Assembly: GCA_019752045.1 (NCBI GenBank)
Contig: JAIEMP010000004.1
Span: forward strand, 186,001 to 250,000
Length of the DNA stretch: 64,000 nt
Direction of reading: 5' to 3'
From: Chitinophagaceae bacterium
GTDB taxonomy: Bacteria > Bacteroidota > Bacteroidia > Chitinophagales > Chitinophagaceae
Made by a program: the position numbers and the translations under genes. A model generated the notes under the pieces. That model worked only from the letters and a program-made list of their open reading frames with translations. It made no database searches and was not told where the DNA came from. How positions within the stretch are numbered: position 1 is the stretch's first letter; each line of letters begins with the position of its first letter. This document shows positions 1 to 8,014 of this stretch, one piece after another.

Positions 1-245
1 GAATTCTCCAGAAAAAAAGCATCCTGCTCTGAGTTTACAACGGTAAACTCAATGTGTTCAATCCGCCTTACGAGTTCCTGTGTTTTATAAGACTGCAGTG
101 TTTTAGTGAAGTAAGAAGAAACCCTTTTGCGCAGGTGTTTGGCCTTGCCTACGTAAAGTAATTTTTTATCCGCATCAAAATATTTATAAATGCCGGGTTG
201 TGCAGGTATGCCTGGTAAAACTTTTTTTAATTCTGTTTCCGTCAT
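1..245 (-). CDS. uvrC: UvrABC system protein C, N-terminal part (runs off the window)
   Basis: This is the start of excinuclease subunit C, which makes both incisions around bulky DNA lesions after UvrA and UvrB mark them. Only the first 81 residues are in the window. They hold the GIY-YIG nuclease signature: GIYKYFDADKKLLYVGKAK at about residues 18-36, then LRKRVSSYF. This is the N-terminal domain that makes the 3' incision. The ATG lies 2 bases after the stop of the upstream lipoprotein gene, so the two are probably co-transcribed. The rest of the protein (UvrB-interacting region, RNase H-like domain, HhH) lies outside and cannot be judged. The call rests on the very characteristic N-terminus. 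Confidence 0.93.
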   Translation of the reverse strand, partial: MTETELKKVLPGIPAQPGIYKYFDADKKLLYVGKAKHLRKRVSSYFTKTLQSYKTQELVRRIEHIEFTVVNSEQDAFFLEN

Positions 246-247
246 AA

Positions 248-817
248 TCAATTATCCTCCCGATCGTCCCAAATGACCCGTTCTGTAATTGTTCTTTCGG
301 GCATATCTTTTTTTGTTACAGAGGTAATCAGAACAAAGCTTTTGTTATGTTTCCAGAGCATTTGCTGTGTTACTGAAGAATCGCCCTGTTCACTGGAACG
401 GATCAGGTACAGTTGACTGATTTGTTCTTTTTCCGGATTCACATATACATCAACTCTTGAAACCGGCGATTGTTTATTTGTTGCTTCATACGTGATAGTG
501 ATGGTATGAATTGTAGCATCTGCAAAAGAGGTTTCCTGAAAATTTTGTTCAAAATTTTTCTTCTCCAGTTCTTCTACAAGAAATTGCCCTGCAATATTTT
601 TTACCTGTTCTTTTGAAATAAACTGTGAGTCGGTGTACACACTGTCTTTCTCCACCACTTTTAAAAACGCAAAAGGCACACTGTCAATATAACGGAGCTG
701 TCCTTTTAAGTAAGAACTGATATCAATATAATCTTTTGGTTCCTTTTTGCTGTTTTTGCAACTTGTAAAAGCAGCCATTGATAAAATGGCCGTAACGAAC
801 AACATGTAGTATCTCAT
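248..817 (-). CDS. Putative lipoprotein of unknown function (189 aa)
   Basis: I do not recognise this protein. It opens with a lipoprotein signal peptide: a hydrophobic stretch at residues 5-17 and a lipobox ending FTSC with the acylated cysteine at position 20, followed by a lysine-rich linker. It is therefore expected to be a membrane-anchored envelope lipoprotein. The remaining ~165 residues are polar and mixed alpha/beta, with no catalytic motif visible. It lies between the ECF sigma/beta-barrel pair upstream and uvrC downstream, all on the same strand. The stop is only 2 bases from the uvrC start, which suggests a shared transcript rather than a shared function. Confidence 0.75.
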   Translation of the reverse strand: MRYYMLFVTAILSMAAFTSCKNSKKEPKDYIDISSYLKGQLRYIDSVPFAFLKVVEKDSVYTDSQFISKEQVKNIAGQFLVEELEKKNFEQNFQETSFADATIHTITITYEATNKQSPVSRVDVYVNPEKEQISQLYLIRSSEQGDSSVTQQMLWKHNKSFVLITSVTKKDMPERTITERVIWDDREDN

Positions 818-874
818 GCTGTAAAAATATTGAAAACTGCAGATTGTTGAGAAAAAGCCGGGAGATGAATTTTA

Positions 875-2245
875 TTATCTCAGCGGTTTAACAATACCTA
901 TACGGAAACCATAATCTATCAGGTGTTCACGTATGGGGTACACATCCCTTGCGTTTGAAAACAACTGATAACGGATTTGTGGTCCGGCCTGTAACTGAAA
1001 CTTCTTTGCATCCCAACGGATAAATGTTTCAAGAGCCGTGTTAAGGTTAAGGTTAGATAACAAATCAGGAGCTTTAATGTATTTTTTAAAATCATTCGTA
1101 AGCAGGTATCCCGATGCTTTAATGAGATAAGTTGGCTGAACATTGGCTGCCATGCTCCACTGTAATTTCTTTTTACCTGCTAATTTCAGTTCTATACCCA
1201 AGGGTATTGAAACCTGGTAGGTTTCATTTGAAACATCTTTTGAGAAAGTTCCATAATCATTGTTCAGCGATGTTACACGCTGAATACTGGTGTAATTGAG
1301 GCGCACGGTTGTTAATTGCGGACTTGCTTTAAACGCATTTACTGTATAACGTGTATAATTAAACTGCACGCCTGTTCTGAATGCAATTCTTTTTGACAAT
1401 GGAAATATGATGGCCGACCCGGCTTCGAAACCAATCGCAGTTTTATGCGTTACCTGGCTTTCGGGATCCTGCTGCTGCAGGTTGCCAAATGTAAATTTGT
1501 TATCAGCATACAATACACGGTAACTCGCAGATGGTGTAATGTAGTATTGAACCTTGCGTACATCTTTTGGTTTTGTGATAACAGGGATGTTTACTTCGTA
1601 GTTTAATTCAGCATCCGTTTTGAGTGTTGGCGATTCAGGCACAACAGCTACATCTGTTTCTCTTTCTAATACGGGCAAACGTTGTTCAGGAGCTGCTTCA
1701 CCCGGTTTTGGTTTTAGTGACTGGAGAAAAGTACTGTTCTGAGCTTTTTCAATTTGGTATTCAGCCAACTCTTTTTCAACAACAGCAACTGTTTCTGTTT
1801 GGAGGGATGTAATATTATTTTCCTCAACAGTTGCAGCAACCGTTACTGGCAATTGTTCTGCTTCAGTATCAGTTTTTGAACTGATAAATGCATTTTCAGG
1901 AGTTAATTGTTGTACCAATTTCTTTTGGGTACGATTAACTGCAGATGTTGTGTTTACAGCTACCGCTTGATCAACCGAAGCTGCTGTACTTTCATTTAAA
2001 TTATTGTAGATAAAAGAAACTGTTTGTTTAGTTGTTACAACCTGATTGTTGGATAAGTAAAGTGAAAAGAAAGAGAGGAGTACAATGGTTAAACCAACGG
2101 ATTTTATATTCAGGAGATTACTCTTTTTTTGCACCCGCTGCTGAATTTTATCCCATGTGTTACCGGAAGGGTACATACGGTACTCATCAGCTTTTTGCTT
2201 CAGCATTTTTTCAAAAGAATCATTATTGTACATGTAGCGCTCCAT
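875..2245 (-). CDS. Sigma-linked membrane protein with a C-terminal outer-membrane beta-barrel-like domain
   Basis: A 456-residue protein encoded 30 bases after the ECF sigma factor and probably its operon partner. Residues 1-47 are a charged, probably cytoplasmic segment with the FEKMLKQKAD and WDKIQQRVQKK helices often seen in Bacteroidota anti-sigma-like partners. Residues about 48-66 form one clear transmembrane helix (GLTIVLLSFFSLYL). A long low-complexity Glu/Thr/Val linker follows to about 215. Residues about 230-456 are beta-rich with alternating aromatic and polar residues (ASYRVLYADNKFTFG, FRTGVQFNYTRYTV, LQAGPQIRYQLF), like small outer-membrane barrels. The combination is topologically odd (see findings). 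Function inferred: signal transfer to, or target of, the adjacent sigma factor. Confidence 0.7.
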   Translation of the reverse strand: MERYMYNNDSFEKMLKQKADEYRMYPSGNTWDKIQQRVQKKSNLLNIKSVGLTIVLLSFFSLYLSNNQVVTTKQTVSFIYNNLNESTAASVDQAVAVNTTSAVNRTQKKLVQQLTPENAFISSKTDTEAEQLPVTVAATVEENNITSLQTETVAVVEKELAEYQIEKAQNSTFLQSLKPKPGEAAPEQRLPVLERETDVAVVPESPTLKTDAELNYEVNIPVITKPKDVRKVQYYITPSASYRVLYADNKFTFGNLQQQDPESQVTHKTAIGFEAGSAIIFPLSKRIAFRTGVQFNYTRYTVNAFKASPQLTTVRLNYTSIQRVTSLNNDYGTFSKDVSNETYQVSIPLGIELKLAGKKKLQWSMAANVQPTYLIKASGYLLTNDFKKYIKAPDLLSNLNLNTALETFIRWDAKKFQLQAGPQIRYQLFSNARDVYPIREHLIDYGFRIGIVKPLR

Positions 2246-2275
2246 AATCAGTTTTGTTTGGTTGTACGGATCTTA

Positions 2276-2860
2276 TTAAAACCGAGGATGGGCTGCTGCA
2301 ACCCATTCATCCTGTCTCTGAGGCCGGAGAATGATTTTCTTCTGAACTAAAATCTGCTCCAGCATTGCTTTTGCTCTTGTGTACTGCGACCTGCTTGTGC
2401 TTTCTTCAATATCCAGCATCGTTGAAATTTCACGATGTGAATAACCCTCAATGGCAAACAGGTTCAATACTGTTCTGTAACCAACCGGTAATGTTCTGAT
2501 GCATTCAATTACCTGTTTGGCCTGAATGATTGATGGCACACTATCTTCTCTTACCTGCAGGGTATGAGCCTGTGCAATATCTACACTGTCATTAAACTTC
2601 TTGTGTTTCTTTAGATGATTAATGCAGGTATGCACAATGATGCGCCTGATCCAGCCTTCAAAAGAGCCTTTACTTTGAAACTGATGAATTTGTGTGAACA
2701 CCCTGATGAAACCTTCCTGCAGCATGTCTTCTGCATCTTCTCTGTTACGGCCAAACCTGTAACAGACAGATAGCATTTTGGGACTGTACCTGCTGTACAA
2801 TTCCTGTTGTGCCACCGGCTGATTTTTAAGACATCCCTGTAAGATTGCTTCCTCAGTCAT
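2276..2860 (-). CDS. RNA polymerase sigma factor, ECF (sigma-70) family
   Basis: A 194-residue extracytoplasmic-function sigma factor that redirects RNA polymerase to a small stress or envelope regulon. Region 2 is at about residues 19-88, with the DAEDMLQEGFIRVF core-binding helix and the GWIRRIIVHTCINHLK -10 recognition part. Region 4 is at about 125-175 (LPVGYRTVLNLFAIEGYSHREIS followed by a helix-turn-helix). The length is normal and there is no extra C-terminal domain. It is the first gene of a unit that continues into the membrane/barrel protein. It is separated from the TonB receptor upstream by a strong terminator, so the receptor is not co-transcribed with it. The regulon is unknown. 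Confidence 0.92.
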   Translation of the reverse strand: MTEEAILQGCLKNQPVAQQELYSRYSPKMLSVCYRFGRNREDAEDMLQEGFIRVFTQIHQFQSKGSFEGWIRRIIVHTCINHLKKHKKFNDSVDIAQAHTLQVREDSVPSIIQAKQVIECIRTLPVGYRTVLNLFAIEGYSHREISTMLDIEESTSRSQYTRAKAMLEQILVQKKIILRPQRQDEWVAAAHPRF

Positions 2861-2907
2861 TCACAGATGGGTTTGCAACCCTCAATTTAGACAATTTAAA
2901 TGAAAAC

Positions 2908-2948
2908 GCCGCTGCTTTCCTGTGAAAATATTACAGGAAAACAGCGGC
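2908..2948 (-). terminator. Intrinsic terminator after the TonB receptor gene
   Basis: Long hairpin: arms 2908-2923 and 2933-2948 pair over 15 of 16 positions (GCCGCTG plus TTTCCTGT, one mismatch) around a 9-base loop. On the minus strand it is followed by GTTTTCATTT. It lies 22 bases past the receptor stop and ahead of the sigma factor gene. Confidence 0.8.
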
Positions 2949-2970
2949 ATAAAATGTTTTTTGAAGTTGC

Positions 2971-5271
2971 TTAAAATGCAACTCTTGCTGCCAGGATAAT
3001 GTTTCTGCCCGGTGCAGAAAACCCCGAAGCGAAGTAACGATAGTTACGGTCGAGAATATTTTCAACTGCAAACTGTATGGTTAATTGCTTTTTAAACGTA
3101 TAGGATGATCTCCAGTTTAAGGTTATCCAGCCGGGCATACCATCTGCTGTGGCGTATTGTGCATTGTCTTCACCATCCGGATTAAATTCATCCAGATGTT
3201 TCCAGCCGTTATACAATGCATACATTTCTCCCAGTATTCCTTTGTTTTGATAGGTAATACTTGTTTTGCCAAACACAGGTGGAATGTGATCTAATGGTTT
3301 TGTAGAAACACGTTTACTCACCAGGCTGTATGTTCCGTTTGGTTGTTTTTCATAGATCAATGAGTTCTTTGTATTGTCCGTTTCAAATTTTCCTTCAGTC
3401 AGCGTAAACGTGCTGCTGAACGTAAAATGCTTTGCAAAGCTTGCATAAACGGCTGCAGAAAAACCGTATAAAAATGCTTTGTTGGCATTGCTGTTTGCCA
3501 ATACCTGACTCCGCACTCCATTATAGTTAACTGAATCCTGACCGTTTAATTGAAACGGAGCTTTCACTAACGCATCTCTGAACCAGGTGTAGAATCCACT
3601 GATTTCAAAACGAACATCTTTTCCAAAAAAATTCTGACTTAACCCTACATCAATATTGAATGTTTTTTCGGGTTTGATGTTTGGATTTGGTACGACCAAT
3701 TGCTGAGCGGCAGTGCTTGATTCAAAAATTTTTGACAGGTCATCAACATTGGGTGCTCTGAAACCTGTTGCTAAATTCATGGAAAATTTAGTGCCTGCTT
3801 TTGGCAGATAAATGATGCCAGCATTTCCTGTAACTGTAAAATTATTTTGTTTGATTTCGGTATAAGGAAGTTGTAATAACAACGCAGTATCAACAAGTGT
3901 GGAGCGCAACGCAATACTTTGAACACGAATGCCATCATTCAATACAAATTTTTTATTGCTGAATTTATAGGTGTGCTGCGCAAAAACACCCAGATTGTAC
4001 ATGTTGTTATCGCCATCAGGATAACGAGTATCTAATTTTGATGCAGCGCCTGTTTTAATGTTCACTCTTGATGCAGTTGATGTAAGATCATTCAACTGCC
4101 CGTCAACACCAACTGTTAATTCATGATCTTTCCATACTTTACGTGTATCAAAAACAAAACCAGCTACTTTTACTTTTTCCAATCGCCTGTCTAACCGGTC
4201 GTACTGTTTAAACTCTCTGCTGTAGCGGCTTTCAGTGAGATCCTGGTAATTCAGATTAAGAGAAACCGCATCAAAAAAACCTGCTTTTAGAATAGTGAGA
4301 TCGTAAGAACTGAAAAATCTTGTTTGCGGGCCGTAATACCATTCTGCAAAGCGAAATGTGTTACCAATAGCTCCGCCAAAATCACGTTTGTCCTGCAAAC
4401 GGTCGTAACGGGGCACATTGGTTGTGTTTGAATATTGAACATTCAACACATGGTTGATGCGTTCATTTTGTTTGTATAAAAATTTCTGCAGCATATCCCA
4501 TTGCTTGTAACCAGAAAATTTCTGTATCCTGTTGTCTTCATTTTTTAAAACGGTATCTGCTCCGTTGATATATGCAACAAACGAATCTCTGCTTCCAAAG
4601 CCTTTATATTTTTGTGGATAGTTGCTTCCCATTTTTACATCGCCAAAATCACTAAACGTATAGGATTGCAGCCAGGCAAATTTTTTCCATCCGAGATTAA
4701 GATCTGCATGTATACTTTTTTCTTCATTGGCAGAACTGTAACGTGCAAATCCATTACCTCGCACAAGCATTGTTTTGCCTTCAGCCAGTTTTGGTGTTTT
4801 TGTTCTGAAATGAACAACACCTCCCAATGCATCACTGCCATAAATAGTAGATGCAGGGCCATAGAGTACTTCCATGCTTTCTAACATATTCTGATCAACC
4901 GTTATTGCATTTTGCAAATGCCCCGATCGGTAAATGAGATTGTTCATCCGCACACCATCCACCACCAGTAATACTCTGCTTGCTTCAAACCCACGGATAA
5001 CGGGGCTGCTGCCCCCCTGCTGACTTTTTTGTACAAACACATTTCCTGTATTGGCGAGCAAATCACCTGTGTTTTGTGCGTTTGCACGGATAATGAATTT
5101 TGCAGTGATCACATCAATCCGTTGGGCAACGTTTAATTTCTTTTCAGGAAACTTACTGGCGCTGATCACCACTTCTTCCAGCTCCTTTACAGAGCTGTCC
5201 TGCTTTTCGTTTTGTGCCTGTGTAAACAAAACGGCAATCACCGTAATGATGATTAAAAAGATCCTTCTCAT
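2971..5271 (-). CDS. TonB-dependent outer-membrane receptor, haemoglobin/transferrin/lactoferrin-type
   Basis: A 766-residue TonB-dependent receptor that would import a ligand across the outer membrane using energy from TonB-ExbBD. There is a signal peptide at residues 1-19 (cleavage near FTQAQ). A plug domain follows at about 30-160, with VVISASKFPEKKLNVAQRI near the start and the plug motifs PVIRGFEASRVLLVVDGVRMN and VEVLYGPASTIYGSDALGG. A 22-strand-type barrel extends to a terminal aromatic residue (ARVAF). The plug sequence fits the haem/transferrin receptor group, so iron or haem is the likely cargo, but this is not proven. There is no carboxypeptidase-like N-terminal extension. A small anchored protein and gpmI lie upstream on the same strand; a terminator follows. 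Confidence 0.88.
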   Translation of the reverse strand: MRRIFLIIITVIAVLFTQAQNEKQDSSVKELEEVVISASKFPEKKLNVAQRIDVITAKFIIRANAQNTGDLLANTGNVFVQKSQQGGSSPVIRGFEASRVLLVVDGVRMNNLIYRSGHLQNAITVDQNMLESMEVLYGPASTIYGSDALGGVVHFRTKTPKLAEGKTMLVRGNGFARYSSANEEKSIHADLNLGWKKFAWLQSYTFSDFGDVKMGSNYPQKYKGFGSRDSFVAYINGADTVLKNEDNRIQKFSGYKQWDMLQKFLYKQNERINHVLNVQYSNTTNVPRYDRLQDKRDFGGAIGNTFRFAEWYYGPQTRFFSSYDLTILKAGFFDAVSLNLNYQDLTESRYSREFKQYDRLDRRLEKVKVAGFVFDTRKVWKDHELTVGVDGQLNDLTSTASRVNIKTGAASKLDTRYPDGDNNMYNLGVFAQHTYKFSNKKFVLNDGIRVQSIALRSTLVDTALLLQLPYTEIKQNNFTVTGNAGIIYLPKAGTKFSMNLATGFRAPNVDDLSKIFESSTAAQQLVVPNPNIKPEKTFNIDVGLSQNFFGKDVRFEISGFYTWFRDALVKAPFQLNGQDSVNYNGVRSQVLANSNANKAFLYGFSAAVYASFAKHFTFSSTFTLTEGKFETDNTKNSLIYEKQPNGTYSLVSKRVSTKPLDHIPPVFGKTSITYQNKGILGEMYALYNGWKHLDEFNPDGEDNAQYATADGMPGWITLNWRSSYTFKKQLTIQFAVENILDRNYRYFASGFSAPGRNIILAARVAF

Positions 5272-5373
5272 TTTTTTTGTTAAGCTGATGGTAGAAAAAA
5301 TTCATCATACAATTCAAATACACAACAGTTTAACTGCAGATAAGAATTGCACGACACATGAAATAAAAAATGC

Positions 5374-5877
5374 TTAACTGAACTTGGGAGGAGGTGTTGT
5401 ATAGCCCAGATAAGGAGATGTATAAATTGAAGGAACAAATGATTCAGGTTGATTCATGATCACATAAGCTGGAGCAGGCGTTTTAATGTATGATGTGTTG
5501 TAAAATAAAACGGAAAACAATTTTACAAATTGTTGCATCGCATCAGCTTGCTGCTGATTTTTTGTAAAATCTTCAAGCTGTTTTTTGATCTCTTTTTCTT
5601 TCTCATCAAATAACCCGGTTAAAAGCAGCTCATCTCCCGTTACTTTCAGTTGTTTTACATCAAACATATCGCCGTTGATGATGCATTCCTTTTTATACTT
5701 CACCCAGTTTACATCTGCCGTTTTTATTTTGATTTGAACCAATTCTTCTTTTTCCATCTTCTCCAGCATTTCCCATTGTACATAGGTTTGTTTCAATTGC
5801 CATACAGCAGGCATCAGCAGGGGTATGCTGATGCAAGCCAGTAAAAAAACAGTTGCAATATGTTTGAAACAATTCAT
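5374..5877 (-). CDS. Conserved-looking small membrane-anchored protein of unknown function
   Basis: I do not recognise a named family. The 167-residue product has an N-terminal hydrophobic segment at about residues 7-26 (uncleaved anchor or signal peptide), a charged middle region (KKECIINGDMFDVKQLKV at about 62-79, then a Lys/Glu-rich helix at 95-112), and a Pro-rich tail ending TTPPPKFS. The MFDVKQLKV stretch resembles a short beta domain. Its ATG overlaps the gpmI TGA by one base, so translation is probably coupled. The TonB receptor starts 102 bases downstream. Context suggests an accessory for the receptor (inference). No lipobox cysteine is seen. Confidence 0.6.
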   Translation of the reverse strand: MNCFKHIATVFLLACISIPLLMPAVWQLKQTYVQWEMLEKMEKEELVQIKIKTADVNWVKYKKECIINGDMFDVKQLKVTGDELLLTGLFDEKEKEIKKQLEDFTKNQQQADAMQQFVKLFSVLFYNTSYIKTPAPAYVIMNQPESFVPSIYTSPYLGYTTPPPKFS

Positions 5878-7397
5878 CAGTTATCAGTCAAAACAGAACC
5901 GGTCATTTGTTCAGGAACCGGCAGGTTCATTAAATGTAAAATGGTAGGAGCAATATCGCCCAACTTTCCGGGTTTCAACGTTCCATTCCATGAACGGCTG
6001 ATCACAAACAGCGGTACCGGGTTTAGTGTATGAGCAGTATTGGGTGTGCCATCTGCATTGATCATAAAATCTGCATTGCCATGATCGGCTGTTAAAAAGA
6101 CAGTGTATCCATGATTTAAAGCTGCATTCACCACACGGCTTACACAAAAATCAACTGTTTCAACTGCTTTGATTGCCGCACTGAAAACACCGGTATGACC
6201 CACCATGTCGGCATTGGCATAGTTAAGACAAATAAAATCGGCTGTTTCATTTTCTATTTCCGGCACAATGGCATCTGTCACATCCTTTGCACTCATTTCA
6301 GGCTGCAGATCATAGGTTGCTACTTTAGGCGATGGAATCATGATCCGTTTCTCACCTTCAAAGGGCAATTCTCTGCCGCCACTAAAGAAAAAACTTACAT
6401 GCGGATATTTTTCTGTTTCTGCAATGCGGATCTGTGTTTTACCATGTTGTGCTAAAACTTCACCCAGTGTTTGGTTGAGATTATCTGTTTCAAAAATCAC
6501 ATGTACGTTCTTGTATGTTTTGTCATACTCCGTCATGGTTGTATAATGCAAGTCAAGTTTTTGCATGCCATGTTCAGGCATATCCAGTTGAGTTAATGCC
6601 TGTGTTATTTCACGACAACGATCTGTACGAAAGTTGAAACAGATCACTGCATCTCCACTTTGTATAGTTGATCTTTCAATTGTTGAATTGATGATTGGTT
6701 TTAAAAATTCATCCGTTACATTGTTAGCATATGAATCGGCAACTGTTTTCAGCACATCTGTTGTTTTTTCGCCAACAGCATTCACCAGTGCATCGTATGC
6801 AAGTTTTACACGCTCCCATCTTTTATCACGGTCCATGGCATAATAGCGGCCGGTAACAGATGCAATTGTTCCTGTTGTATTGTTTAAATGATTTTGCAGA
6901 TCAGTTAAGTAACCAAGTCCGCTTTTAGGATCTGTATCTCTGCCATCTGTAAACGCATGGATCAATACATTGCTGAAGCCTTTGGCTTTGCATAAAGAAG
7001 TTATAGCTTTTAAATGACTGGTATGCGAATGCACGCCACCATCACTCACAAGACCAATAATGTGGAGTGTTTTATTGTTGCTGATAGCATAATCTATACT
7101 TTCATTTAATACCGGGTTTGCAGCAAACTCTCCATCACGAACAGCTACATGAATGCGTTGCAGTTCCTGATAAACGATTCTTCCGGCACCCAGATTCAGG
7201 TGGCCTACTTCGCTGTTACCCATTTGTCCTTCGGGTAAGCCAACAACTTCACCACAGGTCGTTAAAGTAGTATTGGGGTATTTCTCATACAGACTTGTTA
7301 CAAAAGGAACATGCGCATTTTGAATGGCGTCGGCTGATGTAACTTGCCCAAGACCCCATCCATCCATGATTACAAGAATAACTTTTCTCTTTTCCAT
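5877..7397 (-). CDS. gpmI: 2,3-bisphosphoglycerate-independent phosphoglycerate mutase
   Basis: Interconverts 3-phosphoglycerate and 2-phosphoglycerate in glycolysis and gluconeogenesis, in the cytoplasm, using two Mn ions and a phosphoserine intermediate. The length (506 aa) is standard. Visible hallmarks are the metal-binding Asp in VIMDGWGLG (D12), the catalytic serine in GQMGNSEVGHLNLGAGR (S62), HAFTDGRDTDP, the substrate arginines near GRYYAMDRDKRWERV, and the C-terminal metal cluster LTADHGNAD. A TAGTTTTG -7 element lies 6-13 bases upstream of the ATG. The stop overlaps the start of the next minus-strand gene by one base. Confidence 0.97.
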   Translation of the reverse strand: MEKRKVILVIMDGWGLGQVTSADAIQNAHVPFVTSLYEKYPNTTLTTCGEVVGLPEGQMGNSEVGHLNLGAGRIVYQELQRIHVAVRDGEFAANPVLNESIDYAISNNKTLHIIGLVSDGGVHSHTSHLKAITSLCKAKGFSNVLIHAFTDGRDTDPKSGLGYLTDLQNHLNNTTGTIASVTGRYYAMDRDKRWERVKLAYDALVNAVGEKTTDVLKTVADSYANNVTDEFLKPIINSTIERSTIQSGDAVICFNFRTDRCREITQALTQLDMPEHGMQKLDLHYTTMTEYDKTYKNVHVIFETDNLNQTLGEVLAQHGKTQIRIAETEKYPHVSFFFSGGRELPFEGEKRIMIPSPKVATYDLQPEMSAKDVTDAIVPEIENETADFICLNYANADMVGHTGVFSAAIKAVETVDFCVSRVVNAALNHGYTVFLTADHGNADFMINADGTPNTAHTLNPVPLFVISRSWNGTLKPGKLGDIAPTILHLMNLPVPEQMTGSVLTDN

Positions 7398-7402
7398 AAC
7401 GC

Positions 7403-7410
7403 CAAAACTA
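7403..7410 (-). promoter_or_regulatory. Probable -7 promoter element of gpmI
   Basis: TAGTTTTG on the minus strand matches the Bacteroidota -7 consensus TAnnTTTG and lies just ahead of the gpmI start codon, giving a very short leader. No convincing -33 TTTG at the canonical spacing was found. Confidence 0.5.
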
Positions 7411-7534
7411 CTTTATTTGAGTCAAAATCATCCCGTTAGCCTCATCATCTGCAACTAATGATTAGTTTTAGCTGTCTTTACAATTATGTGTTTGGCATGT
7501 TTTTCGTAATTATAAAGTATCTAAAAACAAGTGT

Positions 7535-7921
7535 ATGAAAGTAAAGCACCTTTTCTCATTTCTCCTGCTGGTTTCACTGGTTGTTACAATCACTTCTTTT
7601 ACACAAAAAGAAGAAATTGTTGCAGCACTCAAAACCGGAAGTGTAGATAAAATGGCAAAGTATTTTGATAATATGGTAGATGTAAGCGTACCGGGGAAAA
7701 GCAACACCTTCAGTAAAGGACAGGCAGAAATGGTGTTGAAAGATTTTTTTACACTCAACCGGGTACGCAATTTTGAAATACAGCACTCAGGAAGTAACCC
7801 TTCTTCCAATTTTATCATCGGCACATTAACCACTGCAGGTGGTAATTACCGGACAACCGTTTATATGCGAACAAAAGGCGATAAGCAGTTAATGCAGGGA
7901 ATTGAATTTGAGTTGAAATAA
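7535..7921 (+). CDS. DUF4783 family secreted protein
   Basis: A 128-residue protein with a cleavable signal peptide (hydrophobic residues 7-21, cleavage near TSFTQ). The mature part is a compact cone-like alpha/beta domain: EEIVAALKTGSVDKMAKYFD, VDVSVPGK, KGQAEMVLKDFF, and the C-terminal MQGIEFELK. This matches the Bacteroidota family DUF4783 (NTF2-like fold, ligand unknown). In this phylum it is typically found beside nadC, as here, where nadC starts 93 bases downstream beyond a terminator. It is presumably periplasmic; its role is unknown. Start chosen at the ATG that gives the signal peptide. Confidence 0.8.
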   Translation: MKVKHLFSFLLLVSLVVTITSFTQKEEIVAALKTGSVDKMAKYFDNMVDVSVPGKSNTFSKGQAEMVLKDFFTLNRVRNFEIQHSGSNPSSNFIIGTLTTAGGNYRTTVYMRTKGDKQLMQGIEFELK

Positions 7922-7945
7922 AGTGAACAATAACAAAACATCCTG

Positions 7946-7974
7946 AACCCCGGTATTATACACCGGGGTTTTTT
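7946..7974 (+). terminator. Intrinsic terminator after the DUF4783 gene
   Basis: Perfect 9-bp stem AACCCCGGT/ACCGGGGTT with a 7-base loop, followed by T residues, 24 bases after the stop codon. Confidence 0.9.
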
Positions 7975-8002
7975 GATATGAATGATTGAAAACAGTTTCC
8001 TT

Positions 8003-8010
8003 TAGTTTTG
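8003..8010 (+). promoter_or_regulatory. Probable -7 promoter element of nadC
   Basis: TAGTTTTG fits TAnnTTTG and sits 4 bases before the nadC ATG, downstream of the preceding terminator. This implies an almost leaderless or very short-leader transcript. Confidence 0.55.
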
Positions 8011-8014
8011 CAGC

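Noticed and set aside
5051-5377. 108-residue plus-strand frame across the TonB receptor start
   Set aside because: Antisense to the receptor signal peptide and upstream region; no start signal or domain.
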